A stretch of 64,000 nt of DNA, from positions 19,896,001 through 19,960,000 of the forward strand of contig NC_084827.1 of the NCBI RefSeq assembly GCF_033115175.1, given 5' to 3'. A program made the position numbers and the translations under genes. The notes beneath the pieces were generated by a model. It worked only from the letters and a program-made list of their open reading frames with translations, ran no database searches and was not told the DNA's origin. The DNA comes from Lepus europaeus. Lineage: Eukaryota > Chordata > Mammalia > Lagomorpha > Leporidae. Each line of letters opens with the position of its first letter. The stretch's first letter is position 1. Shown here piece after piece: positions 1 through 10,313 of the stretch.

Positions 1-2014
1 TAACTCTTTCAAACAAATCTTCATTCTTTACTGTGTGTAAAAAATTTAGTTAGCATATTGAATCCTCAGTCACTGGGATCTTATACATGTACACTTAACG
101 CTGTTAGACGTGAAGAATTTAAAGAAAATACCGTCTTTATTAGATGCAAAGTCATCTCTTCTAAACAAACACAGAGTTTCAGGACCAACTGTGCAGTGTA
201 ACAGAAAAACAACCTGCACCTCCACACCAGATTCTCAGTTAAGAGCCTTCCTCCCATCCCGGGGTAAACCTGGTGACCGGGTCAAGTCGTCTGACAGCAA
301 CATGCACACACATGAGAATGGGAAAAGGAAAATGCAGAACTTTATTTTTAATGATGACCCTTAGGCCTACAGCCCTGCTTGAGCCCTGTAAGTACGCTAA
401 GCACCAGTTTATGGCCCTGGCTGGCCGTACACAGTGTTGGGTAGGCTCTTGACCTGGAACTAGATCAAGGGTGGATCTTTGGGATTTTGTACTTTATTTG
501 TGGCAGACAGTGTTAACATTCCTTTTGAGAGTAGCGGATTCACCAAGACATATTTTACCTAAGAGCTAAGATGACTGCAGTCTGAACTCAAAAGTGAATC
601 AAGAACACATGTTCACATCAATTCCGCAGCACTTAGCCAGCTCATCCTCCCAGGGCCCGCCAGCCCGCCAGCCCGCACGCCTCTGAGGAAAGATGCCTTA
701 TAAAGACATTGCCTCTCCAGCCAGCGTTTCAGCTTCTGTATAGTCTCAGCAGCAGAAATACCCATTACATTGAATCATCTGCCTTGTGAGGCAACAGAGC
801 TCTCAACAGATTTTTATGCAAATAATCATGCACAGAGTTGAAGAATCACCCTGGGCAGGGCAGCAGTGAGTGCTTAAGGGCAAGCCCATTTATTAACACA
901 GCATTCTGTGCAGATCACAACAGGTCACCCTCTGCTTTACATTTTATAATTACTTCTAAGGAAATCCGGAGAATGCGGCGTCTCAGCCAGAGACTCTCCA
1001 CCTACACGGAGGTTTTAGTACGTGTGTTCTTAATTGGTGTGGGATACGCTTGGTTCTTGGCCAAGTGTCAGCACTGGGACAGAGAGTGCCACTTTAGTCT
1101 GAGAACAGCCTGACATAGAAATAAAAGTCTCTTCACCAGAAATGCATCCAGCCCTGTAATGAACATGGACAGCTGGCTCTCCAGTGGGAAAACAGACCAT
1201 TACACTGTCAAGGCAGCTGAGGGGGACACTTGCTCTAAGCCAGAAATTCCCCTAATTTCCAGGATAAAAATACAAAAAGTATTATTTACGCATTCTTATC
1301 TCAAACTGTATCATGTACAACAGAAGAATCTCATAAATTAAAACACCTTAGGTCAGCCATTGCAAAGTGTAATAAGTAACAGAAAATTACTGACAGGTGG
1401 CCCCCCACAAATAAGTCAACAGAAAGCATTCAAAATAACATCTATTTGCCTAGAAGCACTTGCAAAGCAAGCTGAAAAACCCATGTGCCAGAGAAAACAA
1501 ATGGGAAATTTTCATTTGTAAACTTAGTAAGCAGACATACTGAAATAGTTCAATTTTTATCAAGGAAACTTTTGTTTGAATGTAATTTTACTAAGAAAAG
1601 ACAACGGATTTCACCTTATTCTCACTAGTTATCAAGGAATCTAATTTAGTTTGAGTTTCAGGTCCAACACTTTAAAGGGACCATGTCAGGAGACATCTCA
1701 AGGTCTCTCACTTTGCATTGTTGAAACAAATGCAGCCTTTTCAGTAAGATCTACGCTAAAAATGATCTCTGAGGGACAGAAAGAAAATGAGAAAATATAT
1801 TTGTAATGCTTAAGGTGTACAAGATGTCAAACTTCAGAAGAACAAAATTAAACAAATAATACATAGCATACAAAGTTAAAACAAAGGAAATCAGGTAAGC
1901 ATGGAATTACTGAAGGTAAGCACAGTTCTTCCTTTCCTTTCCTTTCCTGTGTGACCCATTTGTTTCTTTGACTCAAGACCATGGTCTCTGCCAGGCTGAC
2001 AACTTGCCCCTTAC
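1..2014 (-). other. CALU: CALU intron downstream of exon 3b (partial)
   Basis: This is intronic sequence between the alternative CALU exons and the next coding exon, which would carry the acidic DDPDPDDG segment and lies beyond the left edge. I see no exon, no C-repeat and no RNA gene in it. It is moderately AT-rich unique-looking DNA. Confidence 0.7.
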
Positions 2015-2208
2015 CCAGGTAAGTGCCATAAGTCACGTTTCTGTACTCATCCCAGGAGATTAAGCCGTCTTGATTCATATCAAACTCCTGCCATTGGTTT
2101 TCAACATTGTCATATATGTATTTCTTCTGGGCGTGCTTAATCCAGGATTTCAGCTCCCCCTCCGTCACAAACCCATCTTTATCCGCGTCTATTTTATCTA
2201 CAATCATT
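2015..2208 (-). CDS. CALU: Calumenin alternative exon 3b (EF-hands 1 and 2, isoform-2 type)
   Basis: This 194-nt coding exon has a clean acceptor (pyrimidine-rich tract ending TTGTAG) and a donor G|GTAAG. It encodes [18 protein letters not shown]... through ...[11 protein letters not shown], which I recognise as the isoform-2 version of this segment in mammalian calumenin, an ER-lumenal and secreted Ca-binding protein of the CREC family. Two canonical 12-residue EF-hand loops are visible, [12 protein letters not shown] and [12 protein letters not shown], with acidic residues at positions 1, 3, 5 and 12. An N-glycosylation sequon (NVT) follows the second loop. The exon starts and ends in the same phases as exon 3a, so either one can join exon 2 to the downstream exon. 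The C-terminal EF-hands and the HDEF retention signal are outside the window. Confidence 0.95.
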
Positions 2209-2281
2209 CTACAAGACAAAACAGTTACGTTTCAAGGTGCCGGCTCCACAAAGCTTTTTCCCCCAGATTGTAGGGACCTAC
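2209..2281 (-). other. CALU: 73-nt intron between the two alternative CALU exons
   Basis: The intron begins GTAGGT and ends TTGTAG. A branch-point-like CGTAACT sits about 16 nt before the acceptor, which puts the branch adenosine only about 56 nt from the 5' splice site. Such spacing is near the lower limit for spliceosome assembly, so direct 3a-to-3b splicing may be sterically disfavoured, as described for alpha-tropomyosin and alpha-actinin exon pairs. The steric role is inference. Confidence 0.8.
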
Positions 2282-2475
2282 CTAAAACGTAGCCGTAGGT
2301 GGCATTTTTATATTCCTCCCAGGAAACGAGGCCGTCCTCATTGAGGTCATGCCCCTTCCACTGTCGCTCTACATCCTCGTAAATCCAGCGCTTTTGTGCA
2401 AACTTAATCCAGTCTTTGAGCTCATCCACAGTGACAAACCCGTCCTCGTCGCCATCTATTTTACTTACAATCTTT
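2282..2475 (-). CDS. CALU: Calumenin alternative exon 3a (EF-hands 1 and 2, isoform-1 type)
   Basis: This 194-nt exon has acceptor TTTTCTACAG and donor TTTTAG|GTAGGT. It encodes [18 protein letters not shown]... through ...[12 protein letters not shown], the segment used in the major calumenin isoform. EF-hand loops [12 protein letters not shown] and [12 protein letters not shown] keep all liganding positions. An NAT glycosylation sequon lies at the same place as in exon 3b. The fourth residue of the first loop is E here; I recall K in human, a non-liganding position. The exon is 64 codons plus one base at each end and so is phase-compatible with exon 2. The similarity of 3a and 3b in length, phase and motif order points to a tandem exon duplication. 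In the mature protein this region binds calcium in the ER lumen. Confidence 0.96.
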
Positions 2476-3028
2476 CTGTAGAAAATGCAGAGAAATCCAG
2501 CAAGAGGTTAAAAGGACACAAGGCTCTGGACATAGCCAGGTTGTGTGCTGTGACCACAGGAGCTGCTCAAGGCTAACACATGGAAATAAAAAAATTGTCT
2601 CTAAAAAACCAAACAGCTAGACAGGAACTGACAGTTTTCCTCTTCAGTGACCCATCACTGATTGGTAATGAGCCATTCAGGGTAAACACAGTCTCTGGCT
2701 GCTGTACTTGCATCCCAAAGCTAACCCATTCAGTCTGTGGTCAGAATCCAGGAGCGAATATCCATACTTATCTAGGTTCTCCATTCTTTATATCAAATAA
2801 CACACAAATTTCTCTGTCTTCCCTTACTGCTTTTAGGAGAAAAAAGAACCTTCATTTCTTGGTCACAACCACTGGTATGATTAATTTTTAAATACAGGTA
2901 CATAGAGAGGGGGATGCTTATCTTAAAAATAGCCAGCAGCTTTTCTTATGCTGAATTGTATTTTTGTATTTAATCAGGAAAACTGGAGAATGGAGAACTC
3001 TGATGAAATGTCTTAAGAATGTGTATCT

Positions 3029-3353
3029 GGGGCCAGCGCTGTAGCGTAGTGCGTAATACCGCCACCTGTAGTGCCAGCAACCCATATGGACAACAATTGG
3101 AGTCCTGGCTGCTCCACTTCTGATCCAGCTCTCTGCTATGGCCTGTGAAAGCAGTGGAAGATGGCCTACGTGCTTGGGCCCCTGTATTTGGGTGGGAGAT
3201 CTGGAAGAAGCTACAGGCTCTGGTTTCAGATCTGCCCACTTCTGGCCATTGTGGCCATTTGGGGAGTGAACACAGTGCTTGAAAGACTCTTCTCTCTCTC
3301 TGCCTGTCACTCTACCTTTCAAATAAATAAATCTTAAAAAAAAAAAAAAAAAG
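3029..3353 (+). mobile_element. CSINE (lagomorph C-repeat)
   Basis: This is a full-length tRNA-derived SINE. The head resembles GGGGCCAGCGCTGTAGCG with A-box and B-box remnants, and the tail is a CT-rich stretch, AAATAAATAAATCTT and a poly(A) run. The sequence after the tail (AGATGTATATCTG) is an imperfect copy of the 5' flank, consistent with a target-site duplication. It lies in CALU intron 2. Confidence 0.95.
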
Positions 3354-3609
3354 ATGTATATCTGCGATAAGAATGCTAATAAGCTGAGAGGGTTAGTGTG
3401 CAGATTACAAAGCAAAAGCAACAAAACTAGTCAGTCACTATACTGTCTTTCAGATTCGCCATCTGAACTGCAGGATTTAAAATTATGCACAACGCAAAAG
3501 CTCACGAAAACTCCATCACCTACTTACAGAGGCCAAGACAACCTACGTATAGTCACACATGTAAGTAGCCCTTTTGGAAACAGAAACTTTAAATCAAAAC
3601 TTCCAACAC

Positions 3610-3730
3610 TGGGAGTGTAAGTGAGAGGGCAGGTACAGTGGGAAGAATCACTATGTTCCTAAAGTTGCATTTATGAAATGCATGAAGTTCGTTTTCCTTA
3701 AATAAAAGGTTTCTGGGGAAACAAACAAAA
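3610..3730 (+). mobile_element. 5'-truncated rabbit L1, 3' end only
   Basis: About 120 bp ends in a rabbit L1 3' terminus (CACTATGTTCCTAAAGTT ... AAATAAAAGGTTTCTGGGG then an A-rich tail). It is bracketed by a 14-bp direct repeat, AAAACTTCCAACAC, at 3596-3609 and 3731-3744. That is the signature of L1 target-primed integration. A second copy of the same terminus is at 28.3-28.45 kb. Confidence 0.88.
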
Positions 3731-3744
3731 AAAACTTCCAACAC

Positions 3745-4215
3745 GGGGGCTGGCACTGCTGCGTAGATTAAGCCTCCCACTGCAGTGCCAGCATCCCATA
3801 TGGGCACAGGTTCCTGTCTGGGCTGCTCTTCTGATCCTGTTCTCTGCTTGTGGCCTGGGAAAGCAGTGAGAGATGGCTCAAGTGCTTGGGCCCCTGCAGC
3901 CATGTTGGAGACCTGGAAGAAGCTCCTGGTGGAGTGGGTAAGGCCTCTAGGATGCCTGGAATCGAGTCTCACTTTCACTTCTGATCCAGCTTCTCACTAA
4001 TGTGCCTGGGAGGCAGCAAATGATGGTCCAAGCAGGTACTTGGGTTCCTACCATTCACGTGGGAGACCTGAATGTAGCTCCTGTCTTTGGTTGGGCCCAG
4101 CTGTGGACATTTTGGGCATTTGGGGAGTGAACTAGCAGATGGAAGATCTCTCTCTTTGTCTCTCCCTTTCTGTAACACTGCCTTTCAAAATAAATCTAAA
4201 AAAATTTTAAAAAAA
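3745..4215 (+). mobile_element. Two fused CSINE copies, same orientation
   Basis: The first copy runs from GGGGCTGGCACTG to the 'gaagctcctgg' segment near 3930. The sequence then restarts within another C-repeat ('acttctgatccagcttctc...') and runs to its A-rich tail. The second lacks a clear head. It abuts the L1 target-site repeat on its left. Confidence 0.8.
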
Positions 4216-4255
4216 GCTAATATAAAAGGCAAAGCAACACCATGTCTCTCCTTTT

Positions 4256-4607
4256 TTATAAAGATTTATTATTTAAAAGGCAGAGTTAGAAAGAGGCAGA
4301 GGGGCCAGCGCTGTGAGTAGGGGGTAAAGCCGCCACCTGCAGTGCCAGCATCCCATATGGGCGCTGGTTCGAGTCTCAGCTGCTCCACTTCTGATCCAAC
4401 TCTCTGCTATAGCTTGGGAAAGCAGTGGAAGATGGCCCAGGTCCTTGGGCCCTGCACCCACGTGGGAGACCTGGAGGAAGCTCCTGGCTCTGGTTGGTGT
4501 GGCACTGACCATTGCGAACAACTGGCGAGTGAACCAGCGGGTGGAGGACCTCTCTCTCTCTGCCTCTGCTTCTTTCTCTGTAAATCTGACTTTCAAAGAA
4601 AATAAAT

Positions 4608-4638
<31 letters not shown>

Positions 4639-4935
4639 GAGGCAGAGACATGAAGCACGGGGTGGGGGTAGGGTGGTCTTCCATCTGCTGGTTCATTCCT
4701 CAAATGGCTGTAACAGCTGGAGCTGTGCCAATCCAAAGCCAGGAGCCTGGAGCTTCTTCCAGGTCTCTCATCAGGTGCAGGGGCCCAAGGACTTGGGCCA
4801 TCTTCTATTGCTTTCCCAGGCCATAGCAGGGAGCTGGATCAGTAGTAGAGCAGCCGGGACTCAAACTGGCACCCAAATGGGATGTTGGCACTGCAGGTGG
4901 GGGCTTTACCTGCTATGCCACAGTGCCAGCGCTAG
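4256..4935 (-). mobile_element. CSINE, minus strand, split by a younger CSINE
   Basis: The tail end (AAGATTTATTATTTAAAAGGCAGAG) is at 4256-4300 and the rest resumes at about 4639, ending at the head (GTGCCAGCGC) near 4933. The interruption is exactly the forward element at 4301-4638. Confidence 0.88.
4301..4638 (+). mobile_element. CSINE inserted into an older CSINE
   Basis: A full-length forward copy with a long poly(A) tail. AAAGAGGCAGAG occurs at both junctions, a target-site duplication within the host SINE, so the order of insertion is clear. Confidence 0.9.
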
Positions 4936-4949
4936 AAAAGCCATCTCTT

Positions 4950-5234
4950 TTTTTTTTTTTTTAATTTTTTTTTATTTTTGACAGGCAGAGTGGACAGTGA
5001 GAGAGAGACAGAGAGAAAGGTCTTCCTTTTGCCGTTGGTTCACCCTCCAATGGCCGCCGCGGTAGCGCGCTGCCCAAGGACTTGGGCCATCCTCCACTGC
5101 ACTCCCTGGCCACAGCAGAGAGCTGGCCTGGAAGAGGGGCAACCGGGACAGGATCGGTGCCCCGACCGGGACTAGAACCTGGTGTGCCGGCGCCGCAAGG
5201 TGGAGGATTAGCCTAGTGAGCCGCAGCGCCGGCC
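4950..5234 (-). mobile_element. Young-subfamily CSINE, minus strand
   Basis: This belongs to the subfamily with GACAGGCAGAGTGGACAGTGAG next to the poly(T) and a GCGCCGGCC head. It is flanked by perfect 14-bp repeats, AAAAGCCATCTCTT, at 4936-4949 and 5235-5248. The high GC body with intact CpGs suggests recent insertion. Confidence 0.95.
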
Positions 5235-5602
5235 AAAAGCCATCTCTTAAACACCATCCTCTATCTATATGGACTTAAGGGCAAAACTGTCTTTGTAACT
5301 TTAAATCTGTAGAATTTCAACAATATTAACAGATTAAGTTATATTAGTATTGAAAGTTCTGCACGATCTATAATGGGATCCAGTTTGTGCTCAAACAGTA
5401 TTGGCTATTAATAGTGTCACTGTACCGTTAAGAAACAAAAAGGGTGGGGCAAGGTATCAGAACCCCTCCGTTCCCAAAAGGTATTTTTAAACTACTATAA
5501 ATAGTTTGAAGAGAAGGGCTATCCAGATAAAAATGGCATATGACTGCTCAAGATGAGCTTCTTAATGGAGCTGGCTGAATAGTAAACCCCAAATGGTCTA
5601 AT

Positions 5603-5735
5603 CCAGGGGTTGGCAAACTTTTTTGAAAAGGGACAGAGAGTAAATATTGATTTTGTGGGCCACATATAGATCTGTCATGCACACATATATAACACAATCC
5701 TCTAAAGACGTAAATGGCAGCCTGTAGGCAGTAAC
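5603..5735 (+). mobile_element. hAT-Charlie-type nonautonomous DNA transposon fragment
   Basis: It starts CAGGGGTTGGCAAACTTTT followed by AGTAAATATTGATTTTGTGGGCC, the well-known 5' half of a common mammalian MER repeat. The 3' half is missing or unrecognisable. I do not assign an exact subfamily. Confidence 0.65.
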
Positions 5736-5957
5736 CCAAATCTTCAATACTTTGTAGATTTATGAAGGCAATGGTCTAATAGTCCTATGACAATGGACAG
5801 CCCTATGAATGTAGTTATGATGATACTAAACAAACAGTTATTCCAGGACAAACACACTGCATTTAATGGCTTCCCTGTTATTTTTCCTAAGAGGCAACAT
5901 ATGCCCCTAAGGCTCAAGTAGCATAAAACAAACTTTTAGTCCTTTTAAGAAAGGGGG

Positions 5958-6262
5958 AGGGGGGCAGCGCCATGGTGTAGTGGGTAAAGCCTCAGCTTGC
6001 AGTGCCAGCATCCCATGTGGACGCACGCCGGTTTGAGTCCGGGCGGCTCCACTTCCGATGCAGCTCTCTGCTATGGCCTGGAAAAGCAGTAGAAGATGGC
6101 CCCAAGTCCCTGGGCCCCTGCACCCGTGTGGGAGACCTGGAAGAAGCTCCTGGCTCCTGACTGGCACAGCTCCAGCCATTGCGGCCATCTGGGGAATAAA
6201 CGAGCGGATTATTCTGCCTCTCTGTAACTCTGCCTTTCAAATAAGTGAATAAATCTTAAAGT
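5958..6262 (+). mobile_element. CSINE
   Basis: The head GGGGGGCAGCGCCATGGTG, B-box-like GGTTTGAGTCC, and the tail TTTCAAATAAGTGAATAAATC are all present. The A-tail is short. Confidence 0.92.
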
Positions 6263-6264
6263 TG

Positions 6265-6530
6265 GAGGTGGGTATTGGTGCAGTGCAACAGGTTAGCCTG
6301 GCACTCGGAACTCACTCATCCCATTAGAGTGCTGGTTCTAATTCCAGCTGCTCCACTTCTGATCCAGCTTCCTGCTAATTAACCTGTGAAGGCAGCAGGT
6401 AATGGCCCAAGTACTTGGGTCCCTGCCACCTATGTTGGAGACCTAAATGGAGTTCCAGGCTCTTGGCTTCAACCTGCCCCCACCCTAGCTGTTGAGACCA
6501 TTGTAATGGAAGATCTCTCTGTGCCTTTGA
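6265..6530 (+). mobile_element. Older diverged CSINE
   Basis: It directly follows the preceding copy. The internal landmarks are all present but diverged ('ctccacttctgatccagctt', 'gcccaagtacttgggtccc', 'ggagacctaaatggag'), and it lacks an A-tail. Confidence 0.8.
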
Positions 6531-7596
6531 AAACAATCATCAATATGGTCAACAAGTGAACTCAGAAAGGTGCATAATAGCCTTAAAATTTTCAATATGC
6601 AAAAGTTTCTATATATTTATGTGTGTACTTTTCTAAGAGAGTCATTAGTTTTCATTTGACTCAAAGGGTCTGGGCCTGTGATCCCCCAAAATGATATTAA
6701 AGTTAAGAACTTTAATATTAATCACTTCAAAACAAATTCTTTTGAATTTTTGAAGGACACATAATGAAAATTAAGTAAATCTGGACTTTTTTTGGAGGAA
6801 GGAGAAAGATAAGATATACTTAATAAAAAATGTCCTATTTGTTAACATACTTGATGAGAAAATGGTATCGAATATGGTATATTAAGTTGGTGTTAAGATG
6901 CTTCCCAAGGACTTTTTAGATATTATTACCATGGATTTCAAAAACAGTAGTGGATATTTGCAACTACAGGTATAAACAATGATTTCTGCACCATTTAGCT
7001 CACTCATTCTACAAAAAAAACATGATTTTGTCATCTTAGTCTCATAAAATACCAAGGCTGCTCATGAACTGAAATTTTGATAATATTTACTGATGATAAA
7101 AAAGACTTTTTCTCAACTGAAAATTGCTAGCAGAGCTATTCTGCTACCTGCCAAGAGCCAGAACATCAGTAAGGCATCTTCCACCTAAATGACACTAAAC
7201 TTAGGGGCCCTCCATTAGGAGTAATTCTGTGAAGAGACAGTGGAGACCAAACATGGGAGGGACATGCACAGTATTAACAGGTGTGACAAACGTTGGGAGC
7301 ACTGTTGTGCAACTCCATTTTCATCTTGGAATGTTAGAGTTACAAGATTAAAACGAAGTTAGCACCATCTCTCAAAGTTAGAAAAGCAAACTCACAGTAG
7401 AATGAGGCTGATGTATGTTTCAAATCTACTTTCAAATGCTTTGGGATAATTGTTCATTCTATATAGCAAAATCTTTTTTTTTTTTTTTTTCTGATTACTT
7501 CTGTCAGTACTGAAGAATAAAATATTGTACTCTTTGGTCAGCAGATAATCCAATGAAAGACTGAATATATTCTGTGGTATCTCCAAAAGCAAACCC
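6531..7596 (-). other. CALU: CALU intron 2, unassigned AT-rich stretch
   Basis: I see no exon or structured element here. There is a T-run near 7471-7490. The DNA looks unique or too diverged to classify. Confidence 0.5.
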
Positions 7597-7913
7597 TAGG
7601 GGGCTGGCACTGTGGCGTAGTGGGTAAAGCTGCCACCTGCAGTGCTGGTATCCCATATGGGCATCGGTTTGAGTCCTGCTGCTCCACTTTGCACCCAGCT
7701 CTCTGCTATGGCCTGGGAAAGTAGTAGAAGATGGCCCAAGTCCCTGGGCCTCTGCACCTGCGTGGGAGACCCGGAAGAAGCCCCTGGCTCCTGGCTTCAG
7801 ATCGGCACAGCTCCAGCCATTGCGGCCAATTGGGGAGTGAACCAGCGGATGGCAGACCTCTCTCTCTCTGCCTCCCCTCTGGGTAACTCTGACTTTCAAA
7901 TAAATAAATAAAT

Positions 7914-7944
<31 letters not shown>

Positions 7945-7950
7945 CCAAGC
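7597..7950 (+). mobile_element. CSINE with long A-rich tail
   Basis: A full-length copy followed by an A-rich (AAAC)n tail. AAAAGCAAACCC occurs just before the head and again just after the tail, a target-site duplication. Confidence 0.94.
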
Positions 7951-7959
7951 CAAAAAAAA

Positions 7960-8831
7960 ACAAAAGCAAACCCCTGAGCAACATCTTACAGCACTACCCA
8001 TGATGGCAAAGTATTTTTGGGGAAGTGCCACTTGTTACAACTTTCCACACAAATCTCCTGAATGCAGTTCAGAAAGCTGTACCAATGCTGCTCACTGAAG
8101 AGGAAATCGGTACAAAACTGACCTGCATTTTCTTAAAAAGCAAGGCTTCTGGAGAGCCAAAAGAGATGTCAGAATTCCAGTTAGAAATAATCAACTGGGA
8201 TTCTACCCAATCAACCCTCAGGTAACAAGCTGCCTGCTGAGCGCCAAAGAACCTGACCACTGCCTGGCTATAATGAGACAGTAATCCACACTCAGACACT
8301 CAGACCATGACTTGCCACACTCTGCTAAGAAAGTCAGGTTGGTTGATTTGGTTTTTGTTTTTTAATAAGTAAATGTCTGAGAATGAAAACAAAGGGGTGA
8401 AAAACATCCTGGGAAACCATAAACTTTACAGAAAATACTCCAGGGGTCCAATTCGCAGTTTATTAGCCACTCAAAGATGTGGCTTGGACAACAGTGAATA
8501 CAGTTTTTAAAAATTAGAAACAGCAGCGAAGTCTCCATGTAACATTCTTCTGGGATCAAGAGGATGCAGTTCAAGAAGGGCCTGCAGTCCTCAGTACTTT
8601 TTATGCAAAATGATTTTGCTATGTAGAATGCGATACAAACTGTTACTCAGTGGAGTATGGATGAAAGCAGGCACTAATTACATTTTAGTGGTAGCAATTC
8701 TGTGGTTAGTTTTCAGAAGATGTAGTTCAACATGGCGTTACTGGTGCCAGAAACGGAGGGGAGGGGGCAGCATAAGCTGATTTAAAGCACGGCATTACCC
8801 TAAACCAGCCCCCTGAGAACTGGCATCTTAC
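7960..8831 (-). other. CALU: CALU intron 2, unassigned stretch next to exon 2
   Basis: No repeat family or exon is recognised. Short open frames on both strands lack any family resemblance. Confidence 0.45.
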
Positions 8832-9063
8832 CCAAGCCTCTCCTTGCTCTCTTCTGGTGTCAGCTGATCAAAGGTCTTTGCCTCTTCCGCACCCAAGAAG
8901 GCGTCATGGTCGTAATCAAAGCTCTGAGCATCATCGTGAACCTTGTCGCTGAGCTGAGGCTCATGATGTACACGGTCTTTCTTCTCTGTGGGCTTGCTCA
9001 AGGCAAAGGCTGTGCACAGGGACAGGCACATAAGAAACTGTCGCAGGTCCATGACAACTGGCC
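8832..9063 (-). CDS. CALU: Calumenin exon 2: start codon, signal peptide, pro-region
   Basis: The exon follows a TTTTCTTTAAG acceptor and has 11 nt of 5' UTR before ATG at 9052. It ends at donor TTGG|GTAAG. It encodes 73 residues plus two bases of a Gly codon, beginning [19 protein letters not shown], a signal peptide whose cleavage would give a mature start near [13 protein letters not shown]. The rest (...[21 protein letters not shown]...) is the conserved acidic N-terminal region of calumenin and ends ...EESKERLG. The start is chosen because it matches the known calumenin N-terminus and gives a signal sequence. Calumenin is an ER and secretory-pathway calcium binder. It is reported to modulate SERCA2 and the vitamin-K-dependent gamma-carboxylation system. 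Confidence 0.97.
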
Positions 9064-9135
9064 CTTAAAGAAAATGAAAGGCAGTTAAATTAGGAAGCAG
9101 TATGGGTAACAACAAAACAAGAAATTAACTTCCCA

Positions 9136-9386
9136 GTTAATTTTTTTAAAGATTTATTTATTTATCTGAAAGGCAGAATTACAGAGAGGCAGAGGCAGAG
9201 AATCTTCCATCTGCTGGTTCACTCCCAAAATGGCTGCAACGGCCAGGGCTGGGCTATCCTCTGCTGCCTTCCCAGGCGCACCAAGCAGGGAGCTGGATGG
9301 AAAGTGGAGCAGCCAAGTCTCTCATATGGGATGCCGGCGATGCAGGCAGTGGCTTAACCTGTTAATGCTACAACGCCAGGCCCTAG
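9136..9386 (-). mobile_element. CSINE, minus strand
   Basis: Starts TTTTTTTAAAGATTTATTTA and ends at the head remnant (CAACGCCAGGCCC). The middle is shortened compared with full-length copies. It lies in CALU intron 1, just upstream of exon 2. Confidence 0.88.
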
Positions 9387-9894
9387 CAAGCTGATTTCCA
9401 GGCTGGTAATTTTGTATGGCCTGCGAGTGATATTATACATATATCCAAATGGCCCTTGGCAGAAAAAAGGTTCCCCACCCTGGCAATGCTTCTCAGGTGA
9501 TTCTGATGATCACCAGATTAGGAATCAACGAAATACTAACAGCTTCCTTGGTCCACAATCCCAAAGTGGTCCACATGCAGGTTCAACCTCGAGTCACCTT
9601 CACTTGCCCAGGCATAAGAACCTGAGTACTGTTCAGAGTACAGATTCCCAGCCTCAAGCTGCAAGATAGAAACCTATTTAGCACACTCGAGATACCCCAC
9701 AGTACTAGTCAGAGAGGTTAAAATCTTGGGGGAAAAACTCACAAACCATAAAACTTAAAATCAAGGGGAAGGGTCTTCTTTGGTGCCTATACTGTAACTA
9801 GTGTTTCGTCACAAGAGCAGTATTCGGAATGCTTTTTTCCTGGGCAATGAGAGTTTTTATCATTTCACATCATCTCTCCCTCATCTCCCTTTAT

Positions 9895-10313
9895 GCCTAA
9901 TCCCTGGTACCTTGGGGTTGTGAATGTGACCTTGTTTGGAAATGAGGTCTCTACGGATGTAATCAAGTTAAAATGAGAACATGCTGGGTCAGGGTAGGCC
10001 CTGACCCAATAAACACTGTCCATAAAAAGAGAAATGTAGACACAGACATAGGAGAGGGAATGCCTTCTTATGAAAGAGGTGGAGATTGAGGTGATGCATC
10101 TACACAGCAGGGAACTCCAAGCATTGCCGGCAACCGATAGAAGCTAGAAGGAGGCAAGGATGGATCTCCTCGGACCTTCAGAGAACACGGACCTGCTGAC
10201 ACCTTGCTTTCAAACCTTTAACCTCCAGAACTACAAGAGAATACGTATCTGCTCTTTTCAACCACCCAGTGCATAGCGATTTGTTACAGCAGCCCTGGGA
10301 AACTAACACAAGT
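9895..10313 (+). mobile_element. MLT1-type LTR (ERVL-MaLR)
   Basis: Characteristic MaLR LTR phrases appear in order: GTGAATGTGACCTTGTTTGG, ATGTAATCAAGTTAAAATGA, TAACCTCCAGAACTACAAGA, CAACCACCCAGTGCATAG, and the terminus CAGCAGCCCTGGGAAACTAA. It is an ancient solo LTR with no coding content. Confidence 0.8.

Noticed and set aside
1-2014. Remaining calumenin exons or OPN1SW at the left edge
   Set aside because: No frame encodes the DDPDPDDGF segment or any later calumenin EF-hand, and nothing resembles an opsin.
3029-3110. tRNA genes suggested by A-box and B-box motifs in SINE heads
   Set aside because: C-repeats are tRNA-derived. The heads do not form an intact cloverleaf and are followed by the SINE body.
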